The notes beneath the pieces were generated by a model that was not told the DNA's origin, made no database searches, and saw nothing but the letters and a program-made list of their open reading frames with translations. From Mucilaginibacter gilvus (GTDB lineage: Bacteria > Bacteroidota > Bacteroidia > Sphingobacteriales > Sphingobacteriaceae): 64,000 bases of DNA. Both the position numbers and the translations under genes were made by a program. Positions 9,055 to 19,953 of the stretch are shown here, piece by piece; the first letter of the stretch is position 1, and each line of letters starts with the position of its first letter. The DNA lies in NCBI RefSeq assembly GCF_004054195.1, contig NZ_SBIW01000003.1, forward strand, positions 248,001-312,000. Direction: 5' to 3'.

Positions 9055-9732
9055 TTACACCACTCGCCCCGCCCCCTCCATCACCCTCTCCCTAACAATA
9101 TTCTCTATCTGCTGCAACTGCTCGGCGGTTAACTGCTTTATGTTTTCCTGGCTCAGGATGGTATTGTTTATCTGGATGTAGTTGTTTTGCGCGGTTACAA
9201 GGGTGTTGGTGCCGGGTTTATTTATGGCGCCAACCATTTCAAAATAAAGCCTGGCCGCCCGCATGTTGCCGTTACGGCCAAACTTAAATACGTTGGCCAG
9301 CATTTCGTGGCTCATAAATTTAAATTGCTCGGCTTCGGCTATAAATTCCGGGTGCGACTTGTATTCTTTTAAATGCTTGATCACCGTTTGCCGGCTGAGG
9401 CCCGTTTCTTCGGCTATGGCGCTTTTGGTGGGCATAACGCCATACTGGCGCATAAAATCCGAAATGGCACTGCGGATCACGGTATGATTATGTTCCCACA
9501 GGTCGTTTTTTGTCCTGTCGGGGAGGATCGAGTCTATTTTAGCTAAAAGGTTGTCTCGTTCTGCGCCTTTCGAGTCTGCTAATATTTGGGCGAGCCTTTC
9601 CTGGAACATTTCACGCTCGGCAACGGTGAGTTCCTCCAAATTTTTTACTGTGATTTTTTTCAGCGCAAGCAGTTCATCCACTTTATGTCGCGCAACAGTT
9701 AGCGTTGCCATGGCGGTTGTTTTCTTATTCAT
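9055..9732 (-). CDS. Uncharacterised HTH protein (phage small-terminase-like outline)
   Basis: A 225-residue cytoplasmic protein I cannot name. Residues about 8-75 are charged and helical (coiled-coil-like). Residues about 85-125 contain a helix-turn-helix (SAIAEETGLSRQTVIKHL), which should bind DNA. Then comes a helical segment with an ARLYFEMVGAINKPG stretch reminiscent of phage terminase small subunits, and a C-terminal helix with EQLQQIENIV. No phage genes surround it, so a terminase role is not supported and a transcriptional regulator is equally plausible. A perfect 13-bp inverted repeat lies 2 bp before the ATG (9734-9769), suggesting autoregulation. An internal ATG eight residues in is an alternative start. 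Confidence 0.7.
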   Translation of the reverse strand: MNKKTTAMATLTVARHKVDELLALKKITVKNLEELTVAEREMFQERLAQILADSKGAERDNLLAKIDSILPDRTKNDLWEHNHTVIRSAISDFMRQYGVMPTKSAIAEETGLSRQTVIKHLKEYKSHPEFIAEAEQFKFMSHEMLANVFKFGRNGNMRAARLYFEMVGAINKPGTNTLVTAQNNYIQINNTILSQENIKQLTAEQLQQIENIVRERVMEGAGRVV

Positions 9733-9733
9733 C

Positions 9734-9769
9734 TTATTCTTTATTTATAAAGATAAAAATAAAGAATAA
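9734..9769. promoter_or_regulatory. Perfect 13-bp inverted repeat, candidate operator of the HTH gene
   Basis: Arms TTATTCTTTATTT (9734-9746) and AAATAAAGAATAA (9757-9769) are exact reverse complements, separated by 10 nt. The site begins 2 bp upstream of the start codon of the minus-strand HTH gene, so a bound dimer would block its translation-initiation or promoter region. It is AT-rich and has no GC-rich stem, so a terminator is unlikely. Confidence 0.55.
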
Positions 9770-9812
9770 TCTTTATAAATGCAAACGTCATTATGTTTAT
9801 TTTTATAAAAAA

Positions 9813-9895
9813 GTGTAAACCCACTATAAAGTGTAAATATTTAATAATCAGTTATTTATAAAAAATATTTTGAAATAGTGTAAACTTTTGTAAAC
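9813..9895 (+). repeat. Four short GTGTAAAC-type direct repeats
   Basis: GTGTAAAC 9813-9820, GTGTAAAT 9831-9838, GTGTAAAC 9878-9885 and TTGTAAAC 9888-9895 all lie in the same orientation in the AT-rich intergenic region between the divergent HTH gene and the tail-anchored gene. They could be binding sites for a regulator of either gene. No function is shown. Confidence 0.45.
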
Positions 9896-9949
9896 CCTGT
9901 CGGGTACTTATTGCGCTGCTTTGTTCTGTAGGTATAGGAAACCGATGGT

Positions 9950-10480
9950 TTGGATGTAAGGCTGTACAAAAGCATAACTGGTAAAAAATTTATAGCAGAT
10001 ATTGCTAAATTTGCTGAAGTGGTAGAACTGAACGAATACGAATGTGAAATGCTGGACGCGGTGCTGGAAGCCTTTGGCATCCCGGATAGCTTAACACGCA
10101 ACCAATTGCTTACCCTGTTCGACCAGGATGAAGCTTCCGCCTTCGCCCTCGTTCAAATATTAATAAGGGAGGGCCTCGTAGCCGAAACCGGCAAGCACGG
10201 CGATTACGACCTCCCCGAAAAACTGGTACTGAAGCTAAAGGGAGATAAGTTCCTGAAAGCGGGCGGCTTCCTCAAACGCTACCAGGCGGAACAGGCAAAA
10301 CCAACAGAGGTGAACAGCATCCTATCCAAATTACAGCAACAAAACCTTTCCCTCCAGAACGAAAAGCTCCTGAACCAAAGGGCAATTGCCGGCCTTAAAA
10401 TGCGCCAATACATTTGGTGGGCGCTTATTGTGGTCGCCCTCATCATAGGCTATTTTGTGGGCCATGCAGTAAAAAAATAA
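9950..10480 (+). CDS. Uncharacterised tail-anchored membrane protein
   Basis: A 176-residue protein of unknown function. Residues about 10-95 look like a helical/winged-helix-like domain. Residues about 115-150 form a glutamine/leucine-rich coiled coil, and about 153-172 a single transmembrane helix (WWALIVVALIIGYFVG) followed by HAVKK, so the bulk is probably cytosolic and anchored by its C-terminus. The start is uncertain: no in-frame ATG exists after the TAG at 9935, so TTG 9950 is the first usable start, while ATG 9945 and ATG 9954 are in other frames. It is divergent from the HTH gene across an AT-rich, repeat-bearing region. Confidence 0.65.
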   Translation: MDVRLYKSITGKKFIADIAKFAEVVELNEYECEMLDAVLEAFGIPDSLTRNQLLTLFDQDEASAFALVQILIREGLVAETGKHGDYDLPEKLVLKLKGDKFLKAGGFLKRYQAEQAKPTEVNSILSKLQQQNLSLQNEKLLNQRAIAGLKMRQYIWWALIVVALIIGYFVGHAVKK

Positions 10481-10610
10481 TTTCTCCCGATAACATCTGC
10501 ATCAATAGTTTTTAACTATTTCCTATAGAATTAATCGATTGGGATTATCCCTTTCAAAACCCTAATTTTATAATTCTCTGTAAAACCAAATACTTAACAG
10601 AAACCTATAA

Positions 10611-12881
<2,271 letters not shown>

Positions 12882-12912
12882 GATGGGTTAAGAGCAAATT
12901 AAAGTGATATAC

Positions 12913-12951
12913 AAGAGGCTGTTTCATATTGATGAAGCAGCCTCTTTTTTT
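12913..12951 (+). terminator. Intrinsic terminator after katG
   Basis: Stem 12913-12925 pairs with 12934-12946 (13 bp with one G-U), core AAGAGGCTG/CAGCCTCTT, 8-nt loop, followed by a T run to 12951. Confidence 0.92.
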
Positions 12952-13159
12952 ATGTCGCGATGCATGTTTTTAAGGCAGCCGTAGTTCAAATAAGGGTATC
13001 TACTAATTGTCCTATGAAAATTACAGGCGGCAATGTCTTTTATTGATGATGTGATATTTACATTTGCCTCGTTTTGTAATAATGATATAAATGGAAATGA
13101 AGATAAGGACCTTTGGATCGATAGACGCTCAAACATTTCTTTTAGGTAGAAGACGGTTG

Positions 13160-14320
13160 ATGATAAGAAACTTATTTTTCATGGGCTTTGTAGGATGCAT
13201 AATCTTAGCATCCTGCGGCGGTAAAAAACAACAGAGTGCCGGTGCGCCGGGCACCCAGGTACTGGGTTATAAGGTGCTTGAATTACAGCCGCACAGCGCT
13301 ACCTTAAATGTTGATTATCCTGCAAGTATACAGGGCCAGCAGAATATTGAAATAAGGCCCAAAGTTGACGGCTACGTAGAAAAAATATTTGTAGACGAAG
13401 GGAGCATTGTAACCAAAGGCCAGTTGCTTTTTAAAATAAACGCCCCGCAGTACGAGCAGGAAGTGCGTACTGCCAGGGCAGGCATTAAGACTGGCGAAGC
13501 CGATCTTGCGCTCGCACGGATGCAGGTAAACAAAGTAAAACCGCTGGTTGAAAAAGATATCATCAGCAAATATGAGCTGGAATCGGCCGAGTATACGCAG
13601 CAATCTAAGGCTGCTGCTTTGGCACAGGCAAAAGCAGCGCTGGCAAATGCGCAGGTTAACTTAGGTTATACCACCATTACCAGCCCGGTAAGCGGGGTTA
13701 TTGGTTCATTGCCATTTAAATTGGGCAGTTTGGTAAACGGCACTACAACAGATCCATTAACCACGGTTTACAATACTGCCAATGTATATGCCTACTTCGC
13801 CATGAACGAAAAGCAATTGCTTGATCTGAACAGGGATAGCACGGGGACCAGATCGTTAAAAGCGGTTATCAGTAAAATGCCCAATGTATCGCTTATTTTA
13901 TCAGACGGAACTACTTATGAGCATACCGGCCGGGTTGAAACCGTGAACGGCCTTATTAATACTGCAACTGGTGCCGCCAATGTACGTGCCAATTTTGTTA
14001 ACCCACGCGGGCTCATCCGCAGCGGAAGCAGCGCCACATTACGAATCCCCAATATCATAAAAGATGCCATTTTGGTACCGCAAAGCGCCACTTACGAATT
14101 ACAGGACAAACGTTTTGTGTACGTTGTAGATGCACAGAATAAGGTAAAAAATGTGGCTGTAAAAGTAATGGATAACACAGCCGGCCAATTTTATGTTGTT
14201 ACCCAAGGGGTAAAAACCGGTGATAAGATCATCCTGGAAAGCTCTGGCAATATAGCCGATGGCACAATAGTTAAACCTATTATAGTGAGTGCAGCATCCG
14301 TTTACAGCGCCCTTAAATAA
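13160..14320 (+). CDS. RND efflux periplasmic adaptor (MexA/AcrA type) lipoprotein
   Basis: Membrane-fusion protein linking the inner-membrane RND pump to the outer-membrane channel. I use ATG 13160, giving 386 residues with a clean lipoprotein signal (Cys19 in ILASC). The in-frame ATG 13091 would place 23 charged residues before it. The body shows the barrel/lipoyl half-motif IEIRPKVDGYVEKI, a long alpha-hairpin (about 95-175), and the second lipoyl half with TTITSPVSGVIG, followed by beta-barrel and membrane-proximal domains. It is 35 bp before the pump gene. Substrate unknown. Confidence 0.95.
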   Translation: MIRNLFFMGFVGCIILASCGGKKQQSAGAPGTQVLGYKVLELQPHSATLNVDYPASIQGQQNIEIRPKVDGYVEKIFVDEGSIVTKGQLLFKINAPQYEQEVRTARAGIKTGEADLALARMQVNKVKPLVEKDIISKYELESAEYTQQSKAAALAQAKAALANAQVNLGYTTITSPVSGVIGSLPFKLGSLVNGTTTDPLTTVYNTANVYAYFAMNEKQLLDLNRDSTGTRSLKAVISKMPNVSLILSDGTTYEHTGRVETVNGLINTATGAANVRANFVNPRGLIRSGSSATLRIPNIIKDAILVPQSATYELQDKRFVYVVDAQNKVKNVAVKVMDNTAGQFYVVTQGVKTGDKIILESSGNIADGTIVKPIIVSAASVYSALK

Positions 14321-14355
14321 ATAAACCTTTTTAGCTTATACATTAAAGCAATATC

Positions 14356-17300
14356 ATGCTTAAAAAATTCATAGAACGCCCGGTTTTATCTACCGTAATA
14401 TCAGTGATATTGGTAATACTGGGTGTTTTGGGCCTTATTACCCTCCCAGTTTCTCAATACCCGGATATAGCGCCGCCAACCGTGCAGGTGCAGGCTTTTT
14501 ATAGCGGCGCAAATGCCGATGTAGTTTTAAAAAGTGTTATCATCCCGATGGAGGAGCAGATAAACGGGGTGGAAAACATGACCTACATGACCTCCAGCGC
14601 CAGTAATGATGGATCTGCATCCATCACCGTATATTTTAAAGTAGGCACCAATCCCGACCTTGCAGCTGTAAACGTACAGAACAGGGTATCGCGCGCAACA
14701 AGTTTACTACCACTGGTGGTAACACAGTCGGGGGTATCGGTATCCAAAAGTCAAAGCAGTAACCTTATCATTTTTTCGCTTTACAGCGAGGACAAAACCT
14801 ACGACGAAACCTTTCTGCAGAATTACACCAAGATAAACCTGGTGCCTGCCATACAGCGTGTAACAGGCGTTGGTAATGCCATGGTATTCGGCTCTAAAGA
14901 TTACTCCATGAGGATTTGGCTGAAGCCCGATGTAATGTCGCGCTATGGTTTGATACCCGATGATGTTACCGAGGCGCTGAACGAGCAAAATATAGAAGCC
15001 GCGCCGGGCAAGTTTGGCGAGAACAGCCACGAGCCCTTTCAGTATGTGATCCGTTATAAGGGGCGCTTGCAATCTGCCAAGGAATTTGGTGATATTATCA
15101 TTAAATCGGTAGGGAACGGGCAGCTATTGCGCTTGAACGATATTGCCCGGGTAGAACTTGGCGCGCTTGATTATTCTTTCCAGGAAGTGACCAATGGGCA
15201 TGAGTCAGTTGGTGTGGCCATCAGCCAAACCGCGGGCTCAAACGCCCGTGATGTGATCGACAATACCAAAAAGATCTTGGATGAAGCATCCGAAAAATTT
15301 CCGAAGGGCGTAAAAATAGCCTACCTGGTTGATGCCAATGAGTTTTTAAATGCATCGATAGAGAAAGTTATCAGCACGTTGATAGAGGCCTTTATACTGG
15401 TGTTTATAGTTGTGTTTGTTTTTTTGCAGGATTTCCGCTCTACACTCATTCCTGCTATAGCGGTACCCGTGGCTATTTTGGGTACATTCTTCTTCCTTAA
15501 CCTGTTTGGCTTTACCATTAACCTGCTAACGTTGTTTGCGCTGGTGCTGGCCATAGGTATTGTGGTGGATGATGCAATTGTGGTGGTAGAAGCGGTGCAT
15601 GCCAAATTGGACAAGGGCTATAAATCGGCACGCAAGGCATCTGTTGATGCTATGAACGAGATCTCGGGTGCTATTATTTCCATCACATTGGTTATGTCGG
15701 CAGTGTTTTTACCGGTTACGTTTATCTCTGGTTCAACAGGGGTGTTTTACAAACAATTTGGTATTACTCTGGCAGTGGCCATTTTATTATCGGCCGTAAA
15801 TGCCTTAACGTTAAGCCCTGCCTTGTGCGCGCTGTTTTTAAAACCGCACCAGAAAGGGACTAAAAAGCATGGTTTTATCAATCACTTTTATGTAGTATTC
15901 AATACCGCCTTTGATGCGGTGAGCGGTAAGTATAAAAAATCTATCGGCTTTTTATCTCATCGCAAATGGATAGCGCTTTCGGCTGTGGCCGTATTTTCGG
16001 CAGTGTTTGTTTACCTCGTTAAAACCACGCCATCCAGTTTTGTGCCTAACGAAGACCAGGGGACTATATTCGCGGCTATTAGTTTGCCACCGGCCTCGTC
16101 AATGGAACGTACTTCGGCAGTTGCAAGTAAAATAGACAGTATAGGCCGCACTTTTCCCGAGGTTGAGAACTCGCTAAAACTGGTTGGCTTTAACTTTCTT
16201 GCAGGCTCGGGTAGCGCGTATGCTATGGTGATCTTAAAACTGAAGGACTGGGATCAGCGTAAAGAGAAGGAGCAGAGTCTGGAAAGTATTATCGGCAAGC
16301 TGTTTTATAAAACAAAGGATCTGCGCGAGGCAAGTGTATTTTATTTTTCGCCGCCCACGCTACAGGGGTTTGGCAATAGCGACGGATTTTCGTTCGAATT
16401 GCAGGATAAAGGCGGCCATACGGTTGATGAATTATTTAAGGTGAGTAACAGCTTCCAGGCGGCACTTAAGCAACGCCCGGAGATACAGAGCTTAAACTCA
16501 TCTTTCAATCCAAATTTTCCGCAGTTCCAGGTGGATGTAAACGTGGCTAAATGTAAAGAGGCGGGTGTAACCGTAAACTCGGTATTGAGTACATTACAGG
16601 GTTACTATGGTGGTTTATACGCTTCAAACTTTAACCAGTTTGGCAAGCAGTACCGCGTTATGGTGCAGGCCGATTACGATTACCGCGCCAACGAAACAGG
16701 GTTAAGCAAAATATTTGTGCGTAACAAAGCCGGTGTAATGGCACCTATTACCACATTTATTACTTTAAAAAGAGTGTTTGGGCCCGAGGCTATCTCCCGC
16801 TTTAACCTGTTTACCGCAATATCGGTATCGGGTTCGCCAAAACCGGGTTACAGCACCGGCGACGCCATAAAGGCCATTAAAGAAGTTGCAAAAACACATT
16901 TACCCGCGGGTTATGATTATGAGTTCTCGGGTTTAACGCGCGAGGAGTTGAGCACCGGCTCACAGTCGGCTTACATATTTATCTTGTGTTTGGTATTTGT
17001 GTATTTTTTATTGAGTGCGCAGTACGAAAGCTATATTTTGCCTTTTGCAGTATTACTTTCACTACCGGTTGGTTTGGCAGGTACTTATCTGTTCGCCACA
17101 ATATTTGGTATTGGCAGTAACATCTATCTGCAAATATCGCTCATCATGCTCATTGGACTATTGGCCAAAAACGCCATTTTGATAGTGGAGTTTGCTTTGG
17201 ACCGCCGCAGAGCGGGAATGGATCTTATTCCATCGGCCATTGCCGGGGCCGAAGCGCGTTTACGCCCTATATTAATGACTTCCTTCGCCTTTATCTTCGG

Positions 17301-17517
17301 TATTATGCCATTGATGTTCTCTACCGGTGCGGGCGCTAATGGTAACAGGTCTATTGGTGTAGGCACGGTAGGCGGCATGTTTGTGGGGACAGTGTTTGGT
17401 GTATTTGTGATCCCGGTGCTGTTTATCATCTTCCAGCATTTGCAGGAGAAGGTGGGCCGGGATAAATCGCACGATGATGAAGATGATGATGTGGTTGAAC
17501 TAAAACCGGCTAAATAA
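14356..17517 (+). CDS. RND multidrug efflux permease (HAE1, AcrB/MexB type)
   Basis: Proton-driven inner-membrane exporter of 1053 residues. The N-terminus FIERPVLSTVISVILVILG is the classic first transmembrane segment. TM4 carries the proton-relay pair Asp-Asp in GIVVDDAIVVVE, and TM10 the conserved Lys in LLAKNAILIVEFA. Two large periplasmic loops and 12 helices are present, and the C-terminus is acidic (DDEDDD). It lies between adaptor and outer-membrane factor genes in one operon. Family members expel hydrophobic drugs, dyes or bile-type compounds. Confidence 0.97.
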   Translation: MLKKFIERPVLSTVISVILVILGVLGLITLPVSQYPDIAPPTVQVQAFYSGANADVVLKSVIIPMEEQINGVENMTYMTSSASNDGSASITVYFKVGTNPDLAAVNVQNRVSRATSLLPLVVTQSGVSVSKSQSSNLIIFSLYSEDKTYDETFLQNYTKINLVPAIQRVTGVGNAMVFGSKDYSMRIWLKPDVMSRYGLIPDDVTEALNEQNIEAAPGKFGENSHEPFQYVIRYKGRLQSAKEFGDIIIKSVGNGQLLRLNDIARVELGALDYSFQEVTNGHESVGVAISQTAGSNARDVIDNTKKILDEASEKFPKGVKIAYLVDANEFLNASIEKVISTLIEAFILVFIVVFVFLQDFRSTLIPAIAVPVAILGTFFFLNLFGFTINLLTLFALVLAIGIVVDDAIVVVEAVHAKLDKGYKSARKASVDAMNEISGAIISITLVMSAVFLPVTFISGSTGVFYKQFGITLAVAILLSAVNALTLSPALCALFLKPHQKGTKKHGFINHFYVVFNTAFDAVSGKYKKSIGFLSHRKWIALSAVAVFSAVFVYLVKTTPSSFVPNEDQGTIFAAISLPPASSMERTSAVASKIDSIGRTFPEVENSLKLVGFNFLAGSGSAYAMVILKLKDWDQRKEKEQSLESIIGKLFYKTKDLREASVFYFSPPTLQGFGNSDGFSFELQDKGGHTVDELFKVSNSFQAALKQRPEIQSLNSSFNPNFPQFQVDVNVAKCKEAGVTVNSVLSTLQGYYGGLYASNFNQFGKQYRVMVQADYDYRANETGLSKIFVRNKAGVMAPITTFITLKRVFGPEAISRFNLFTAISVSGSPKPGYSTGDAIKAIKEVAKTHLPAGYDYEFSGLTREELSTGSQSAYIFILCLVFVYFLLSAQYESYILPFAVLLSLPVGLAGTYLFATIFGIGSNIYLQISLIMLIGLLAKNAILIVEFALDRRRAGMDLIPSAIAGAEARLRPILMTSFAFIFGIMPLMFSTGAGANGNRSIGVGTVGGMFVGTVFGVFVIPVLFIIFQHLQEKVGRDKSHDDEDDDVVELKPAK

Positions 17518-17533
17518 TTTTGAAGATATTTTA

Positions 17534-18943
17534 ATGATGAACAGATCTATAATAAAATATATAGCCTTTTTTGCTGTAATGACGGGTGTCCTGTCGGCCT
17601 GCAGAATTGGTAAAACCTATAAAACGCCCGATGTAAATACCGGCGGTTTGTACCGGGGTGTTGCGGCAACGGATAGCGCCACCATGGCTGCCCTGCCCTG
17701 GCAAAGCCTGTTTGCCGACATCGCCTTAAAAAGCTTGATACAGGAAGGCATTAACAATAATCTCGACCTTAAATCGGCCGTGCAACGGATCCTTGCCGCG
17801 CAAGCTACGCTGCAACAAAGCAAGGCTGCGTTTCTGCCAAGCCTCGGTGCCAGCGCAAATGTAACCCGCTCAAAACAATCTCAGGCTGGTTTGAATTTCC
17901 CGGCAGGTGTAACTATAAACACGCTAACTACCAACTACCAGGCTGGTTTAAGTACAGCCTGGGAAGCTGATATATGGGGCAAATTAAGCGGTACTAAACG
18001 TGCAGCCTTAGCCAGTTTTTTGCAGAATGACGCCGCAAAGCGTGCTGTACAAACACAGTTGGTAGCCGATATTGCAAATAACTATTTTACCTTACTGGCT
18101 TTAGACAAGCAATTAGAGATAACCCTCGAAACCCTGAAAAACAGGATAAAGGACGTGGAGACGATGAGGCAGTTGAAAGAAGGTGCCGTGGTTACCGGTG
18201 CCGCCGTGGTACAAAGCGAGGCTAACCGGTATGCTGCAGAGGTATCTCTCCCCGATATTAAACGCAGCATTCGCGAAACTGAGAATGCTTTAAATGTTTT
18301 ACTCTCGCGCCCGCCTGGCCCGGTCAGCAGGGCTACACTGGCAAGCCAAAAAATAGCGAGCGACCTGCAAACCGGTTTCCCGGCGCAACTGCTAATAAAT
18401 CGCCCCGACGTGCAGCAGAGCGAGCTGGCCTTTAGGGTAGCGTTTGAGAATACCAACGTTGCCAAAAGCTACTTTTACCCTCAGCTAACCATCACTGCGC
18501 AGGGTGGCTTGTCCAGCCTGCAATTGAGCGATTTTTTTAACAAATCGATATTTTATAATGCCATAGCCGGGCTTACCCAGCCTATATTTAACCAGGGTAT
18601 TAATAAAGCCCGTTTACACACAGCGCAGGCTCAGCAGCAGCAAGCATTAAACAGTTTCCAGAAAACCCTTTTGGTAGCGGCGCAGGAGGTATCTGATGCC
18701 TTGTATGCCCATCAAACAGCTATAGAAAAAGAAGATGCCCGCGGCAAGCAGATAACCGCGCTGCAAAAATCGGTAGAGTACACCCAGGAATTATTACGTT
18801 ATAGCTCGGCTACCAACTATACGGATGTTTTAACATCCGAGCAAACCCTCTTATCTGCACAATTAAGTGGTGTTAACGATAAGTTGCAGGAGCTGCAGGC
18901 AATTGTGAACCTATACCGCGCTTTGGGTGGCGGCTGGCGGTAA
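17534..18943 (+). CDS. Outer-membrane efflux channel lipoprotein (OprM/NodT family)
   Basis: Trimeric outer-membrane channel completing the RND pump. The 469-residue product has a lipoprotein signal with Cys23 (LSAC), two repeats of the outer-membrane efflux protein domain, and the family segments LPWQSLF, NLDLKSAVQRILAAQATL, AWEADIWGKL and a C-terminal YRALGGGW, all standard for NodT-type proteins. It starts 16 bp after the pump stop and is followed by a shared bidirectional terminator. Confidence 0.96.
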   Translation: MMNRSIIKYIAFFAVMTGVLSACRIGKTYKTPDVNTGGLYRGVAATDSATMAALPWQSLFADIALKSLIQEGINNNLDLKSAVQRILAAQATLQQSKAAFLPSLGASANVTRSKQSQAGLNFPAGVTINTLTTNYQAGLSTAWEADIWGKLSGTKRAALASFLQNDAAKRAVQTQLVADIANNYFTLLALDKQLEITLETLKNRIKDVETMRQLKEGAVVTGAAVVQSEANRYAAEVSLPDIKRSIRETENALNVLLSRPPGPVSRATLASQKIASDLQTGFPAQLLINRPDVQQSELAFRVAFENTNVAKSYFYPQLTITAQGGLSSLQLSDFFNKSIFYNAIAGLTQPIFNQGINKARLHTAQAQQQQALNSFQKTLLVAAQEVSDALYAHQTAIEKEDARGKQITALQKSVEYTQELLRYSSATNYTDVLTSEQTLLSAQLSGVNDKLQELQAIVNLYRALGGGWR

Positions 18944-18945
18944 TG

Positions 18946-18980
18946 AAAAAGGAGATGCTCTAATTAAACATCTCCTTTTT
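18946..18980. terminator. Bidirectional terminator between RND operon and GH16 gene
   Basis: Arms AAAAAGGAGATG (18946-18957) and CATCTCCTTTTT (18969-18980) are perfect complements with A/T tails on both sides, serving the plus-strand efflux operon and the convergent GH16 gene ending at 19006. Confidence 0.92.
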
Positions 18981-19005
18981 AGGATTAGGAAGGTTAAAAT
19001 CTAAA

Positions 19006-19890
19006 TTACCCCTTTTTTGTAACTTTAACCCAGTCCACCAGCATTTTTGCTTTATGATTTTTAATTAGTTTCAATGCATCTTCGGATAGGCCATAATAAG
19101 GTTTTTTAAGTCCATTTATTTTGAAAGGGTATATGCCGCCTACTGCAAAGTTCAGTATCAAATATTGTTTATCGGTAAACACCCAATTACCGTAATGCTG
19201 TGCCATGGTTTTGGTCACCCGGAACATTGGCACGCCGTCATATTTAAAAACAAGGCTTTGGGGCGTCCAGTCTACCGCGTAAGTATGCCATTTAGTAGCA
19301 TCATTGTTTTTGTTAAAATATAAGCGGTTAACAAAAGGGGTTTCGCCGCTATAACCCGGGCCGTGTACGGCAGCACTAACCCAATCGGCCTCGCCAATAA
19401 ATTCCATAATATCGGTTTCACCGCCGGCTGGCCAGTTAGGGTAGCCCAGCATCCACCAGGCGGGCCATAAGCCATCGGCTCCCACTAGTTTAATACGGGC
19501 TTCGGCAGTGCCGTAAGTGAAATCGAACTTATTTATGGTAGTGAGCCTGGCTGATATAAAATCGAAGGTCTGCCCGTCGAACGTTTTAAACCCCGGCGAA
19601 TACATCGGGCTTAAAACCAGCGCACCATTACTCGCCCCCCCGGCAGCTGCACCGTTTGCGAAAGAAATTACATTGGCCGAATCTACGTAAGCCTGCAACT
19701 CTCCATTTGTGTGGAAACCAGTTACTATAGGCGTCCATTTGCTGCGGTCGAGCTTGTTTCCCGCAAAGTCATCGAAAAATATTACCTCGCCAGTTGTTTT
19801 TGCAGCGACCGTTTTTTTTACCTGGGAAAAGGCAGGAAGGGCAATTATCGCAGCCATGGTGGCAGCAAAGAAATGTTTTTTGTAAAGCAT
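19006..19890 (-). CDS. GH16 family endo-beta-glucanase, secreted
   Basis: A 294-residue secreted enzyme with a signal peptide ending near AFSQ (residue 23) and a GH16 jelly-roll from about 35. The catalytic motif is ETDIME at 158-163 (nucleophile Glu158, Asp160, acid/base Glu163), preceded by the substrate-cleft segment LWPAWWMLG. This ExDxxE form is common in laminarinases (endo-1,3-beta-glucanases) and related enzymes. It lies downstream of the PKD-GH16 gene but is separated by a terminator at 19915-19943, so it may need its own promoter or read-through. Confidence 0.92.
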   Translation of the reverse strand: MLYKKHFFAATMAAIIALPAFSQVKKTVAAKTTGEVIFFDDFAGNKLDRSKWTPIVTGFHTNGELQAYVDSANVISFANGAAAGGASNGALVLSPMYSPGFKTFDGQTFDFISARLTTINKFDFTYGTAEARIKLVGADGLWPAWWMLGYPNWPAGGETDIMEFIGEADWVSAAVHGPGYSGETPFVNRLYFNKNNDATKWHTYAVDWTPQSLVFKYDGVPMFRVTKTMAQHYGNWVFTDKQYLILNFAVGGIYPFKINGLKKPYYGLSEDALKLIKNHKAKMLVDWVKVTKKG

Positions 19891-19914
19891 AAATTAATAA
19901 GGGATTATTATAAT

Positions 19915-19943
19915 AAAAAGAGCACCGTTATGGTGCTCTTTTT
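19915..19943 (-). terminator. Intrinsic terminator at the end of the beta-glucan operon
   Basis: Perfect 12-bp stem AAAAAGAGCACC (19915-19926) / GGTGCTCTTTTT (19932-19943) with a 5-nt loop, directly after the PKD-GH16 stop and before the next GH16 start. Read on the minus strand it ends in a T tract. The symmetric arms could also act on the plus strand. Confidence 0.88.
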
Positions 19944-19953
19944 ATTGATGTTA

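Noticed and set aside
9055..10480. Prophage or plasmid replicon suggested by HTH/terminase-like protein and iteron-like repeats
   Set aside because: No replication, capsid, integrase or att-like sequences nearby; the neighbours are ordinary chromosomal genes.
12924..13136. 70-aa minus-strand open frame between katG and the efflux operon
   Set aside because: It overlaps the katG terminator, has no domain or signal peptide, and is divergent across the likely efflux promoter.
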